From Cinnamomum chago (Eukaryota > Streptophyta > Magnoliopsida > Laurales > Lauraceae), in contig CP142458.1 of NCBI GenBank assembly GCA_038049695.1, positions 58,189,501 to 58,253,500 on the forward strand: DNA of 64,000 nt, read 5' to 3'. The notes beneath the pieces were generated by a model. That model searched no databases and was not told the origin of the DNA. It worked only from the letters and a program-made list of their open reading frames with translations. Below are positions 19,732 to 28,879 of the stretch, piece after piece; position 1 is the stretch's first letter; each line of letters begins with the position of its first letter. Position numbers and translations under genes: made by a program.

Positions 19732-20900
19732 TGAAGAATTTAAAACCTCAATTTAGGGTTTTTGGTCCCTGATCAGATCTCTAATATGTAATTCAATCAA
19801 CACAATTAACAAACATAAGTTCAACAATCAAACACTACAAGAGAGACAACGATATACGTGGAAAAACCCAAACTCGGAAAAAAATCACGGGACTTGGAGC
19901 CTAGTCTATGGATATAATCAAGCACTATGAATTAGAATATTACAAGAGTTACAACCCTTCCCCAATTGTATCTCAACCTAAGGACTGCAAAACCTCTTGT
20001 CGGCCACTCGTTGTTCCCTTTCAACCGTGCTTGACTATTCTTCTTTAACCTCGAAGCCACTTCGAGATGGGAACCAGACAAAGAATGGAAGATATGGACT
20101 CTAGAGATGGAATTCTCAGTGCAAAAGGGATGAATCTCTCTAGAAAATGAATAGCTCTCTCAAATGTCTGCAATCGTCCTTGGAATGTCATAGAGTAACC
20201 ATTAGGGCAAAACATAACAATCCTTATATAGTTGTTCCACTTGGGTTTGCCCAAAAAGGAAACAATTACATGCGTTCGAACATAACTTAAAGGACGTTCC
20301 AACGTTCGAAACAACTCATAGTCACTTCAGCGCTATGACCATTCGAACATGCCCACTGAACGTTCGAACTCGGGTTCTCTCTCGAAAATGACTTACAAAC
20401 TCTGAACAAACATGTTCGAACGTGCCCACTGAACGTTCAAACTCTGGTGCTCTCTAAAATTTGGCTTGGAAAGCTCTAAACATGCACGTTTAGACTTGCC
20501 CATTGAACGTTCGGACTCTAGAGCTCTTTCAAAACTGGCTTGGAAAGCTCTGATCAAACACATTTGGATGTGGCTGCTAAGCGTTCGTACTCATGAGCTT
20601 TCTAGTCTTTGGCTTAGAAAGAATGCGAGCAGATACTTTCAAACGTAACTGCAGGATGTTCGAACTCTGGGGCTCTCATTATTTTCGGCTTGCAATCTGC
20701 TCTCCCATGGTTCGTTTGAACATAAACAGGGGACGTTCAAACGTCCATTGACAATCTTCAAAAACTTGCAATCTGAAGATTTTCTTGATGATAAATTTTG
20801 TTGTCCATTCTAGAAGAAGGAAAAATATATAGAGCATACCCCAGTTTTGTCCAATCCCATGAATTATGCCTACACTCAAAACCTTACACATATACCAACA
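19732..20900 (-). repeat. 5' LTR of the nested copia element (1169 bp, minus)
   Basis: On the minus strand it starts TGTTGGTATATGTG at 20900 and ends ...CTTCA at 19732, next to the PBS. A TATA box (TATATAAGG, minus) lies at about 20223-20231, so U3 is 20232-20900. U3 contains an array of paired palindromic boxes. Its right end cuts an RTE LINE ORF. The 3' LTR is absent because the element is truncated on the left. Confidence 0.8.
20270..20765. repeat. U3 array of paired GTTCGAAC-type palindromes (~6-7 units of 70-78 bp)
   Basis: Units follow the pattern CATGTTCGAACGTGCCCACT, then GAACGTTCGAACTCTGG, then GCTCTC and a TTGGCTTGGAAAGCTCT segment. Each has two palindromic boxes about 20 bases apart. 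The boxes (GTTCGAAC, GAACGTTC) are well kept in three units and decayed in the others. The array lies immediately upstream of the LTR TATA box. Confidence 0.75.
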
Positions 20901-21400
20901 ATATATCATTTATAAATAACATACACCATGGTATTTTTTTTTCTTGAATATAAGTAGTTAACTCATCTATAATCAGTGCAAAGAGATAAAGGCTTAAAGC
21001 TGACCCCTGATGTAAATATATGGTCACTCTGGATTCACTTGTCTCTCCATAAGTAGTTCTCACACTCGTTACTACTCTTTCGTACATGTCTTTAATAATT
21101 TCAATATAACCTCTTGGAATATTCATTTTATTTAAAATCCACCAATTTAAATCTCTAGGTATTCTGTCATAGATTTTTTATAAATTAATGAAGACCATAT
21201 GCAGATTTTTTCTACTTGCTCGATATTTTTTTCATTAATTGCCTAAATAAGAAGATAGCTTCTATCGTTGACCTCCCTGGTATAAAATCGATTTGATTTT
21301 CAGATATCCTAGTCTTTTGTTTTAGTTTTTACTCCATTACTCTCTCACATACCTTCATAGTATGACTTATAAGTTTAATCCCACGATACTCTATTTTTTA
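20901..21400 (-). pseudogene. RTE-type LINE reverse transcriptase fragment
   Basis: The minus strand reads RT blocks in order: EYRGIKLISHTMKVCERVME, an IPGRSTIEAIFLFRQLM stretch, YDRIPRDLNWW, MNIPRGYIEIIKDMYERVVT, HQGSALSLYLFALIIDELT and CMLFINDILL. These match the RTE clade of plant non-LTR elements. The catalytic motif expected as FADD reads FIND, and several stops occur. The coding sequence is cut exactly at the copia LTR end (20900), so the LINE was the target of that insertion. Confidence 0.8.
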
Positions 21401-21457
21401 AATAATCCCACAATATTTGGTGCAGTCTTATATATCTCCTTAATAAATTTGTGTGTG

Positions 21458-21613
21458 GAGATGGATGGACCCTCTCACCGCACCGCGAGTAACTCTCACG
21501 ATACGGTGAGAGTAACTCTAATGATAGAGTAAAGTCCATGCATCTCCATTGTATCGTGAGAGTTACTCTCATAAGATGTTTTTGTGAGAGTAACTCTACG
21601 GTGAGAGTATCCA
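21458..21613. repeat. Foldback element of GAGAGTAACTCT words
   Basis: 21487-21504 (GAGTAACTCTCACGATAC) is the perfect reverse complement of 21551-21568. Outer arms ATGGAT..CTCTCACCG also pair. The whole 155 bases can fold on themselves and are followed by a TA repeat. Likely a MITE. Confidence 0.6.
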
Positions 21614-21823
21614 TATATATATATATATATTTGTTATGAGCATTTTGATCACATTGAAGTGGGTCCCATGCAGGGTAAAATAAATCTTAACTGCTCTCTG
21701 CACTATGAAAGTATCATTTGTCTTGTCTTTTCCAGGGTCAAAAGGAATCATGCCACGTGACCCATTCAAGGTAACAAGGGGAATCTTCTATTTAGAAGAT
21801 CCTAACACGTTTTTTCTTGTTAA

Positions 21824-22210
21824 CAAAAAGTCTACGGACCCTGATTATGCTGCCCCGAATATGACCCCGATCCGAGCTGGAGGTTCAGCTGGAGTCCATC
21901 TGTTTAAATAAAGTAAGAAAGAGCCCGCCCTCTGTTTGAATATTTTTTCCCTTTCCCTCTCTTTAACCTAATCGATTAGAAAAAGGCTTGGATGGAGCTA
22001 TATCCTCTGCCTTCCCTCATCCTCTCCTTCTGTCCATAGTGCGCCGCCCATCTTCCCCCACCTTCGTCATTTCTGTCTTCTCCACTCTCCCTCTCTCGAT
22101 CTGCTCTCTCCCTCTCTCATTGTGCCGCCCATTCGTCCCCTTCTCCATTGCGAGTGCTCTGCACCCTGCCCAGCCCAAGAGACGATGGGGCTCCCCTAAA
22201 AATTGGTTCT
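21824..22210 (+). repeat. Left TIR of the Pack-MULE
   Basis: Matches the inverted right arm along most of its length with scattered substitutions and small indels. Its inner edge is followed by a local duplication of the TTGGTTCTCARCTAG segment. Confidence 0.8.
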
Positions 22211-22269
22211 CAACTAGCTTCCATGTGCTCGTTAAAGGATCCCTAAAGATTGGTTCTCAGCTAGTTTCC

Positions 22270-22803
22270 ATGTGCTCGTTAAAGGATAGTCATTCTCTTT
22301 GGTTAAAGGATAGTCATTTTCTTTCGATAAACGAGAGTCGTAGTCACCCCTCTCCCTGAACCCATCTTCGCGTGTGACAGCAACATCCATAACAACACTA
22401 ACCCATACATTGGCATCGCGGTAGCCCTTCTCCTCCAATGCTTTGAGGGTATCTCTATTTTAAATACGTGTACAGTTCCAAACACACATCCAAGAAGTCC
22501 CTGTCATAACCATCAAACCGTCATGATTCCATCAACCATTTTATTTGGGCCTCTATTTTTTTCACCAGGGCTATGGTCAGTTGCAGTGAGATGGTCCCAA
22601 GTCCTTCAAGATCTGTCGTTCTGCTTCTGGGGTTGGATTGGAAGGCTACCATGCAGAATTTGTAGCCGATGTTGCTGTTTACTGATGAGAGTTTCTTGCA
22701 TATGTATGAGATCTGCCTCACAAGATGGGTTTTGAAGGAAGAGGAGAGAGAATAAGAAAAAGATGTAAAGCGTATTCATTTCCATGGCTTGGTTGGTTTG
22801 CAA
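22270..22803 (-). pseudogene. Captured invertase/pectin-methylesterase inhibitor (PMEI/C-VIF-like) gene
   Basis: On the minus strand, pieces in shifting frames give a near-complete plant inhibitor: a signal peptide (MEMNTLYIFFLFSLLFLQNP), CEADLIH, then ICKKLSSVNSNIGYKFC, QSNPRSRTTDLEGLG, a helix ending KIEAQIKWLMES, YDRDFLDVCLELY, and EEKGYRDANVWVSVVMDVAVT followed by REDGF and then KEND. PMEI proteins are secreted four-helix bundles that bind invertases or pectin methylesterases. Lesions: a frame change near 22700, an in-frame TGA after WLMES, a further frame change, the fourth conserved Cys replaced by Arg (TREDGF), and loss of the last helix where the sequence runs into the TIR. It lies inside the MULE, so I read it as a captured copy. 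Confidence 0.75.
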
Positions 22804-23040
22804 TGTGTGAAAATTGAAATATAAAGTGTTGGGTTTTTTATTTTTTTGGATCTTGGCGTGATTCCAAATAGGGTATATGTAAAAAGGATTTACACTGATA
22901 GAGAAAGTTTATAGTAACAGGATCTTTTTGAGGATTTTGCTGTGTTAGTTTTAATGTAATTGGAATCTAAACCCCTTTACAAAATGAGCCACATTACTCT
23001 CCATTAAAGTGGAAGTTGAGAAGCAGTGAAGAGTTTTTAA

Positions 23041-23117
23041 GATCATTGCCTTGATTGGAAGCTTATAAAGAACATTCAGATCATTGCCTTGATTGGAAGC
23101 TTATAAAGAACATTCAG
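23041..23117. repeat. Two tandem copies of a 38-bp unit inside the Pack-MULE
   Basis: GATCATTGCCTTGATTGGAA plus the following 18 bases occurs twice head to tail, nearly identical, indicating a recent local duplication. Confidence 0.8.
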
Positions 23118-24126
23118 TCAGACTGATCTTTCAAGATAGATAGATGATCTACCAAACTCAAACTATTGTTATGGTAACAAGGCCAACTTTTTCATTCCTT
23201 TAGACTGTTTAACAGGACAGTTTTATATTGCTTAATGCAGTCTTATAACATCAAACTCCAGATGTTTCTACCAAAGGAAAAAAAATTGCAGTCTTATAAT
23301 ATAGACTGACTGCTTGGACCTATTCAGGTGTCTAAATTGGGGGCTTCAGACTGAGAAAAACTGTTCAAACTTGTCCAAGCCAGTCTACTTAGGAAAATTG
23401 GTCCGCTCAAAACTGCTAAGGAGATTGTGTAGTGCCTCTATCAGTAGCAGCTTGCTGAAATTGACCAGATTGCACAATATGCTTTCTGATCTATTCCTCC
23501 TGATCATACCCTTAATTAGAGGGCCCTCTTCCGGATGGCATAGCCATTTTCTCTTGCGCGTGTGCTTGATTGGCTTTACTATCTTGTGATGTGTGTGGGT
23601 TCGATTGCAAGTTTTCGCTTAAGCCAACACCTGTAACCTTTTCTTATGGCAAAACAAGGTAAGCAAAGTGCTAATTTCTTATAAAAATAACGATTATAAA
23701 AAAATAATAATCTTATAAAAATAAACTCAGGATTTGGTTCAACCAGTTTTACTGGAGAGTTGTGTATCTCGCGTTTTCTTGAGCTTAATGTCGGTGTTGA
23801 AAGCTACTGACTGGATGATTATATCATGGGTGTAGAACAATTGCAGTGTTCGATCTAATTAGAGGAGCATCTGAGATAGGTACTCTATAACTTTAATGAA
23901 TCAATAAAAAACGTAATCCTTTCTAATATATAGAATCCCACCATCTGATCTCCAAATCTTGATGGGATTTAATTTTAACAAACACATGCTCAGACATGGG
24001 GTGAATAAAGAACTTTCTTCCCATAATACAATTCAAATGGGAAATGGAAAGAAGAGCAGGGGAGCCAGGAGCTGTGAAGACCCATTCCCAAATCTGCTTG
24101 GCAAGGACCGGGAGAAAAACAATTGG

Positions 24127-24528
24127 GAGAGAACCAATCTTTAGGGAGCCCATCCATCGTCTCTTGGGCTGGGCTGGGTGCAGAGCACTCGCAATGGAGA
24201 AGGGGACGATGGGTGGCGCAGTGAGAGAGGGATAGAGCAGATCGATAGAGTGAGAGTGGAGAAGACGGAAAGGGCGAAGGAGGTGGAAGATGGGGCGGCG
24301 CACTATGGACGGAAGGAGAGAATGAGGAAAGGCAGAGGATATAGCTCCATTCAAGCCTTTTTCTAATCGATTAGGTTAAAGAGAGGGAAAAGGGAAAAAT
24401 ATCCAAACAGTGGGCTGGCTCTTTCTTGCTTTCTTTAAACGTGAGGTCCAGCTGGACTCCAGCTGGACCTCCAGCTCGGATCGGGGTCATATTCGGGGTA
24501 GCATAATCAGGGTCCGTAGACTTTTTGG
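24127..24528 (-). repeat. Right TIR of the Pack-MULE
   Basis: Inverted partner of the left arm. Ends CAGGGTCCGTAGACTTTTTG(G) against the TCTTGTTAA duplication. Confidence 0.8.
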
Positions 24529-24608
24529 TCTTGTTAATCCAAATACCTGTGGACATATGTCCCACTTTTTGGTCTTGTTAATCCAAATACCTGTGGACAT
24601 ATGTCCCT
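24521..24608. repeat. 44-bp tandem duplication at the MULE right edge
   Basis: The unit CTTTTTGGTCTTGTTAATCC plus 24 more bases occurs at 24521-24564 and 24565-24608. It spans the element end, the target duplication and flanking DNA, so it arose after insertion. Confidence 0.85.
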
Positions 24609-24649
24609 CTGTGAGTGAGATTCAAACTCCAATGGATGAATGGGAAGAA

Positions 24650-24814
24650 GGAAACGGATTCCCTGTTTGGTCCAAACAGGAGGTAACACATATGGGGGCG
24701 GGGAAAGAGAAACTTTTTCTCTTTCCTCCGCCCCCACACCCGCCCCCTTACATGTCTTTCTCTATTTGGTCCGAACAGGGGTTCCTGTTTGGGCCAAACA
24801 GGGATTCCGGTTCC
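24650..24814. mobile_element. 165-bp MITE with 31-bp TIRs and a 10-bp flanking duplication
   Basis: The left end GGAAACGGATTCCCTGTTTG pairs with the right end (reverse complement GGAACCGGAATCCCTGTTTG). ATGGGAAGAA flanks both sides (24640-24649, 24815-24824). Inside, CCTGTTTGGNCCAAACAGG palindromes recur, and 24694-24735 forms a long GC/GA hairpin. The 9-10 bp duplication points to a Mutator-type mobiliser. Confidence 0.8.
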
Positions 24815-24829
24815 ATGGGAAGAATGGCT

Positions 24830-27070
24830 AGAGTCAGTACAATCGATTAATCATCAGTGGTGGGACCCACATGCCTTTTCTCGCTGTGTACTCGCAACGA
24901 AACCCTTGTGGCATGTACCAGCAACTTCTTAATTTGAACCTTCAAGACCTCAAGCATCCTGATACATATACTTCCCGAGTGTGTCTCACTCCACGATTTC
25001 ATTCCTAGTGAAACTGTGAAAGGAATAGTGGAAATTCACAATGGGCTTTTTATCTATTAAAAACATGAGTAGTCCTTCAAAATAAATGTCTTATCTATGT
25101 ATTAGATGTTTTTTACTTTAATGCAAGTTGCTCCCATCAAAAGATTAAGCATATAAGTAATCAATGACTAATACAATCTTATAGATTATTAATTATATTC
25201 ATTAATAATGCTGTTAACAGCATGATTAATACAATCTTAAAATTACAATATATGCCCAATTCTAGGATGGAATCAACTTATACGATATTCAATTTATAGG
25301 TAGAGTGCTTATATCTTCAGTTTGAAATTTCAATAGGTGGGTCTCACCGTGACGTTTTGCATTTTCCACGGGGACTCTTAACACTATATTCTTAAAAAAT
25401 GTAAGCCACAATAATCACAAATGAACAAGACATAAATTTAACTCTCTTCTAACACATAGGGCCTATTGGTTGCAAACATGTATTTCTGGATGACTTATCT
25501 TGGAGAATTCCAAATGCCTTACTAACCAACCCCTTTATTAGCATTCCAAAAGTGGAAGAACTCCGTGTGGGAAAACTATCATTTGGAATACCACTTCAAA
25601 GAATTGTTCTCGATCAAAAAAGTCATTTGGAATTTCAAAAGGACAATACCAGCACTCTTGTTAGAAATAGAAAGAGAGATCCTAGCAAAACCGTTTGCAG
25701 CCCAACAAGCACACACACACGAGCCAATGTAGCCATTCTTATAATATATGTCCTCCACGTACTCAATATCTCCACTCCTCTCTCAAAATTGCCACCAATC
25801 CAAATTGAAAATCACCTTAACTACATAGCGTTCTTTCCTCAAGGAAAAAAAAAGGAGATTTTTATAGATAAATACCTCTTAAATCCAGTTTCCATAGGTT
25901 AATGATAAAATATTTTTAAAATGTCACCAGAGTCGCTTAACTCAATCTTTTTTCTTTTTTCGATATCCTATCTTTGAACCACAATATAAGGGGCATGTGC
26001 TACATAGGGCAAGACACCAGTGAGCCACCCATGTAGAGGAGAGGATGGGGCCAAGAGGAGGAAAAAGATAACAGAAAATGGGGAGATTGGGTCAGCTGCC
26101 GCAAGGAAGGGAATAGGAAGAAGAAAGTTGAGATAGAAAACGAAAAAGGGTTCTAGCGTTCAACAAGGGCTTTAAGGGCTAACTCATGATATTGTGGATT
26201 AAGGGTACCACCGTAAAAAATAAATAAATAAATAAACTCATGATATGAGCCTATTGACATTATTTTATTCTCATTAGCCATGCTAACTGGGTTTAAGAGG
26301 CAATCATTCATAAATATAAAAAAAAAAAAAAATGAGAGAGAGAGAGAGAGAGACCCCCCAATTCATAATGCAAACTTTGACCCTCAAAATAGTGCCTCTC
26401 CATATTGGATGGTTCTAATTTTTCTCATATATATGTAGGTCATTGAAAGTTCTTTCAAACCCCTAGGCAACAAATCCAGTGGGCCTAAATATGGCCAGGC
26501 TGTTTTTTAACAAGATTATATAAAGGATAATTTGTTGGAAGACGTCACCCATAGGGCAACAAATCCAGTGGGCCCCAACTCGAACCAAGCCAAGCCTTAA
26601 CCACTAGGGATTGCCACCATATGATCTCCATCAACAACATTGATTAGGAAATCATATCTACTCTCTGATCATTCCTATTCAAGGAACAGTAAGCGTATGT
26701 GGCCTATTTGGTAAAATGACAATCATACTTGGGGTAGGGTTTTGAAATGTCATCGCTATGACCTACTTATGCTATAAAGAGAGATCTTGATGGTCTCTGT
26801 CCAAATACTAATCATTAAATAATGCTCGATTTTGGTTGAAATCTATATGACAAATTGGAAGGCATATATAGTTCGGCTGAGTGTCAAATTTGAACAGCCG
26901 GAAAACCAAAAGAAAAGGGGCAATTATCTATGAAGGACATAGATTGATCGGAGGCAAGTGGGCCCCCACAAGCCAACCATACCTACCAAAGGCCTGGTCA
27001 ACACCCCCTCAAAATGTTTAAATGCACACAAGCATATATCAGTCGAGTTCAACTTCATTGTAGCTAAGGC
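24830..27070. other. Intergenic, no gene recognised
   Basis: AT-rich sequence. The only sizeable frame (25552-25902, 116 codons) has no recognisable motif. There are simple repeats at 26318-26332 (A) and 26334-26354 (GA). Some gene-like stretches of moderate GC at 26900-27000 have no open frame. Confidence 0.5.
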
Positions 27071-27292
27071 TTAAGGGCACATTTGTGTACATGCTTTTTT
27101 GTGGAAATAAAAAAAAAGCATGAAAAGCAAAAATGCTTTCCTACACTACATTATACGTTTAGTGTGGCCGATTTTCCATAAGAATAAGTAGAAAAATGAA
27201 TTAAGTTTCCACTAGAAACCCGCTCCTATCAGAGACGGTCGGACTCGCTAGTGCTGATCCAATTTTTACCATGCTTCACAAACATGCCCTAA
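27071..27292. mobile_element. MITE, TIR family TTAGGGCAYGTTTGTG
   Basis: The left end TTAAGGGCACATTTGTGTAC pairs with the right end (reverse complement TTAGGGCATGTTTGTGAAGC). About 222 bp, no ORF. The same terminal word starts the larger element at 54475, so the two probably share a mobiliser. Target duplication not clear. Confidence 0.65.
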
Positions 27293-28230
27293 AAAAATTA
27301 CCCACAACCTCGATTAATATATTAATGGGGTCCACGTTGCTCAAACTCCTAAAATTTAATGCCACACCATGAGCTATCATGACGTAAAATTAACTTATGC
27401 GAAGCAGTTGATTGATCATATGATTAAAATAAGAAAGAAAAAAAAAGAGTTTCCATGGGATCAATATGATATTGGCCATGACTTTAGTTAAAGTAAAAAT
27501 ATTACATTCTTATGCTTCAAGGTGCGATAGCGACTTTAGTGCTTTGGAGTTGAAAATGAGGAGCCCTGTAATTTATTTATTAACAATGTGCTAATAGAAA
27601 CACTAAGCTTATAAAAAAACACATAGAAACGCTAAGCTACTCTCTTTGGGTGAAAAAAAAAAGGTTTGGATGTAGATTAAGAAAATTTGAAATACCATAT
27701 TATAAGATACAATGTAAGTTATCCAAACACCTCATCTTCAAGTCAAAATATTATATTCTAAAGTAAAAGATAATATACCAAAATCTCTTAAAATATCTCA
27801 TTTCTAAACACCCCCAAACATCTCTCTTTCTGGGTGAAAAAAGGTTTGGATGTGGATTAAGAAAATTTAAAATACCAAATTGTAGTTTCTATAAATTTAA
27901 AGATTACACTGCACTGATTATAACAAAACGGTAATGTTAGAAACAATTCAAAGGTAAAATAGGTATGTGATGGAATTGAATGAATTAAACATGGTGGGAC
28001 CTCTCCATGAAAACTATAGAAGGGGCCAAAAAATATATATTCACATTATCTCTTATAGTAAGGTGAGAATGTCTCTCACAAGAGCACCTCCCTCTATATA
28101 TATATATATATATAAAGATTCCATGGAGTATGGAGTCCTTGAAATCCCCCTACCCCCATCCCCATGTGGATCCCCAAGTGGGCCCCACCACACACTTGAG
28201 CTTACCTTATCCTAAGCTTGAACTTAGGAG
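27293..28230. other. AT-rich intergenic stretch
   Basis: No gene seen. A degenerate direct repeat of about 65 bases (GGTTTGGATGTRGATTAAGA and flanks) occurs at 27639-27710 and 27823-27888. Confidence 0.5.
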
Positions 28231-28236
28231 AGCTGA

Positions 28237-28238
<2 letters not shown>

Positions 28239-28283
<45 letters not shown>
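28239..28283. repeat. (AT)n microsatellite, about 22 repeats
   Basis: Uninterrupted AT dinucleotides. Further AT tracts occur at about 28093-28113 and 28426-28457. They flank the foldback copies below. Confidence 0.9.
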
Positions 28284-28284
<1 letters not shown>

Positions 28285-28286
<2 letters not shown>

Positions 28287-28418
28287 GGGGAAGTTTCAAG
28301 TGCATCCATCCCCCACCATAGGATGAGGGACACTTCCATAATTGAAAATTTTCAGTCTTCATGTGCCTAAAGGGAAGTGTCCCTCATCTTATGGTGAGGG
28401 ATAGATGCACTTAAAACT

Positions 28419-28424
<6 letters not shown>
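28285..28424. mobile_element. Foldback MITE with ~50-bp arms in TA-rich DNA
   Basis: The left arm 28287-28337 (GGGGAAGTTTCAAGTGCATC onward) is inverted at 28372-28423. A third, partial arm copy (CCTATGGTGAGGGATAGATG onward) lies at 28463-28497. Insertion in TA repeats fits a Tc1/mariner (Stowaway-like) or similar TA-targeting MITE. Confidence 0.65.
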
Positions 28425-28462
<38 letters not shown>

Positions 28463-28499
28463 CTATGGTGAGGGATAGATGCACTTGAAACTTCCCCTA

Positions 28500-28879
28500 T
28501 ATATATATCAACTTTATCAATTTTGACCCCCTTCTCTCCGATACAAAAACTTACACAACCATTATCAATATAAAATTAATCTCATCCTTACTAAACAAAA
28601 ACAGAATGCAAGAAAATTAAAAAAGGATAAATAAGAAAACTACAACTTTTAGCCATTTATTATTTAGGATTAAAATTAAAGCAGCCCTTGGAACACGACA
28701 AACTTTTAAAAGCAAAAAACAACATAAAAAAAAGGAAAATAAAATATAATAAAAATCCTACTAAATAAACATATTATAGGAATAGGAAAGCAAAAGCCAC
28801 AGCTGTTTTTGGTAGAAAAAACCAGACGTCTAGAAGTTAACGGCCGTCAGCGTCACTGTTAGCGTTAACGACTCTTCTC
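28500..28879. other. Probable 3' UTR and downstream region of the bHLH gene
   Basis: No coding sequence. On the minus strand it follows the stop codon at 28880-28882 and becomes AT-rich. I could not fix a poly-A site. Confidence 0.45.

Larger units (their letters stand above)
21824..24528. mobile_element. Pack-MULE (2.7 kb) with ~390-bp terminal inverted repeats
   Basis: The left arm (21824 to about 22210) and right arm (about 24127-24528) are long inverted copies, beginning CAAAAAGTCTACGGACCCTG at both ends. A 9-bp direct repeat TCTTGTTAA flanks it (21815-21823 and 24529-24537). Long TIRs with 9-bp duplications are the signature of Mutator-like elements. No transposase is present; instead the interior holds a captured host gene copy (PMEI family). 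The last bases and the right flank are tandemly duplicated (24521-24608). Confidence 0.85.

Noticed and set aside
23314..23589. 91-codon frame in the Pack-MULE, partly resembling a copia gag (GPLKTAKEIV in another frame)
   Set aside because: Similarity is about ten residues in a shifted frame; too weak to annotate.
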